From assembly GCA_009823505.1 (NCBI GenBank), contig VZQC01002907.1, forward strand, positions 2,860,665 through 2,924,664: a stretch of 64,000 bases of DNA. The letters are read 5' to 3'. Below the pieces are notes generated by a model that ran no database searches, was not told where the DNA came from, and saw only the letters and a list, made by a program, of their open reading frames with translations. Position numbers and translations under genes: made by a program. Shown one piece after another: positions 62,762 to 64,000 of the stretch (its first letter is position 1; each line of letters opens with the position of its first letter). The stretch is from Rhizomys pruinosus. Taxonomy: Eukaryota; Chordata; Mammalia; Rodentia; Spalacidae.

Positions 62762-64000
62762 CTAGTGGGGAGAAAGGGATGGCAAAAGCTCAGCACTGCA
62801 CAGAATACACCTCACATAGATGTGGTTCCTATTTCCAACTAATTCCAGCATGATACCAGAAGATCCACTTGTGAAACCACTTCCTTCCAGAACTACTAGT
62901 TGTTTTCTATTCCAAGATGACAAAAACACAGTAATAAAAAGAGGTTTCAAGGATCTCTTGATGGCTACAAGTCACATGACCACAAGATGTACACTACAAG
63001 GTAACAGGAAGTCCATCTCAGCTGCAGGTTCTGCCCGCACAATCAGTGTTACAGAGGGAGATCCTTGGAGCTCTGAAGTAAAATCCCATGAGCTGACCAT
63101 GAAGGCTAAGGCTGAGAACCAGTGCCACTGGCAACTCAGTTCTGTCTCATTATTTTCAGGAGGGGTCTTGGAGCTCAATGGTTAAGAAAAATCACTGCAC
63201 AGACAGTGTGGTGTGCACAGCACAAACAGGAATCGCATCAGCCCTAACTTCATGATTGCCCACAAGTACATAAATAGCCAAAATTATAGGAGATATTTCT
63301 GCAGTACAGAACAAAGGAAGAAGATCTAGATATAGTACAGGAGTTGATAGAAGCAAGAGAAAATTTTCCATTTCATATAGTGGAGATAGTTTTGTGTTAA
63401 AAAATCTCTCCAGTCTTTACAATTCAAGTCAACTAGAAATTAGGGCAGACTATAAAGATAGCAGTTTTACAGCTCTTTCCTAAAATGTGTTCTATCCCAA
63501 GGAGATGCTATTTAATTTCAACTAACCCAGGTTATAATCTAGTCATACTGGCTATAGCCCAAATGATGTCTTCCTGGTGGTCTAGACTCTCTGCAGACAT
63601 GGATCATGAGGTCTCTGAACTAATTAGCTCTTTGCTAGATTGATAACATCCTGTTGGAGGATACTGAACTATAAGAGAAGTGGCCTATCTGGAAGAAGTA
63701 AATCATTGGGAATGTATCATTGGGGGCTATATCGTGCCCTGAATCCTCTTCTGTACCCCACCTATGCTTCCTGGTTGCCATGATGTGAACTGCTCTGTTC
63801 CACCAGACCTACTCACAATGATGGACTGGCATCTCTGAAACTGTGAGCTAAAATAAGTACTTCCTCCTTTGAGTTGTTTAGGTCAAGTATTTTGTCACAA
63901 CAAAGAGAAAGTAACTACTACAATAGTTGGAATGTCTAACTTGGAATGTCTAAATTGAACCAGAGAGCCTTTATAGAAAAAGAAAAATCAAGCATGGTGG
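62762..64000 (-). other. Cit: Cit intron (runs off the window)
   Basis: No further citron exon was found up to the edge. An LTR-like 3' end lies at about 63740-63930 and the start of a forward B1 ('atcaagcatggtgg') at 63987-64000. Confidence 0.85.
63740..63930 (+). repeat. Old LTR-like fragment, 3' part
   Basis: 'tgtgagctaaaataagtact', 'tcctttgagttgtttaggtc' and 'aagtattttgtcacaacaaa' resemble the polyadenylation-signal end of rodent LTRs of the MaLR group. Confidence 0.45.

Noticed and set aside
62762..64000. A further upstream Cit exon
   Set aside because: No minus-strand frame with citron coiled-coil similarity and splice sites was seen in this stretch.

Overview
This is a mammalian nuclear window from a muroid rodent. 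Its B1, B2/B3 and ID SINEs, rodent LTR elements and canonical GT-AG exons show this. The sharply defined young B2/B3 family suggests a cricetid (vole/hamster type) rather than Mus, but the species is an inference. Both protein genes were recognised by exon-by-exon comparison with proteins recalled from memory. Their reading frames join exactly across every splice junction.

Left part (1-10395, + strand): the 3' portion of Prkab1, the AMPK beta-1 subunit. Six exons give residues 54-270 to the stop, followed by a 1.2 kb 3'UTR with AATAAA at 10373. The first exon(s) lie outside the window. Middle (10396-18584): an 8.2 kb intergenic stretch between convergent genes, filled with SINEs, an L1 3' end, a MER20 and a complete MaLR-type LTR retrotransposon sitting inside a B2. 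Right part (18585-64000, - strand): the 3' portion of Cit (citron Rho-interacting kinase). Twenty coding exons encode the last 859 residues: distal coiled coil, C1 zinc finger, PH domain, CNH (citron homology) domain, a basic SPGR-rich tail and a PDZ-binding C-terminus. A 2.4 kb 3'UTR follows. AMPK beta-1 and citron are neighbours in other mammals, so this is ordinary conserved synteny. Nothing in the sequence links their functions.

The most interesting non-genic structure is in the Cit intron at 31.2-37.0 kb. A class I (gammaretrovirus-like) element is laid out R-U5-PBS-...-U3-R-A-rich tail between 13-bp direct repeats. That is the layout of viral genomic RNA, not of a provirus, so it looks like a LINE-1-retrotransposed retroviral transcript. 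It starts 46 bp from a Cit splice acceptor. Just beside it two Cit exons occur twice in a 1.42-kb near-identical duplication that abuts a single N, which is most likely an unmerged contig overlap. Other points are a 39-bp VNTR in a Cit intron, an in-frame 45-nt alternative acceptor in Cit, a 334-bp tandem duplication, nested LTR-in-SINE insertions with clean target-site duplications, and indel-rich, apparently poorly polished stretches.
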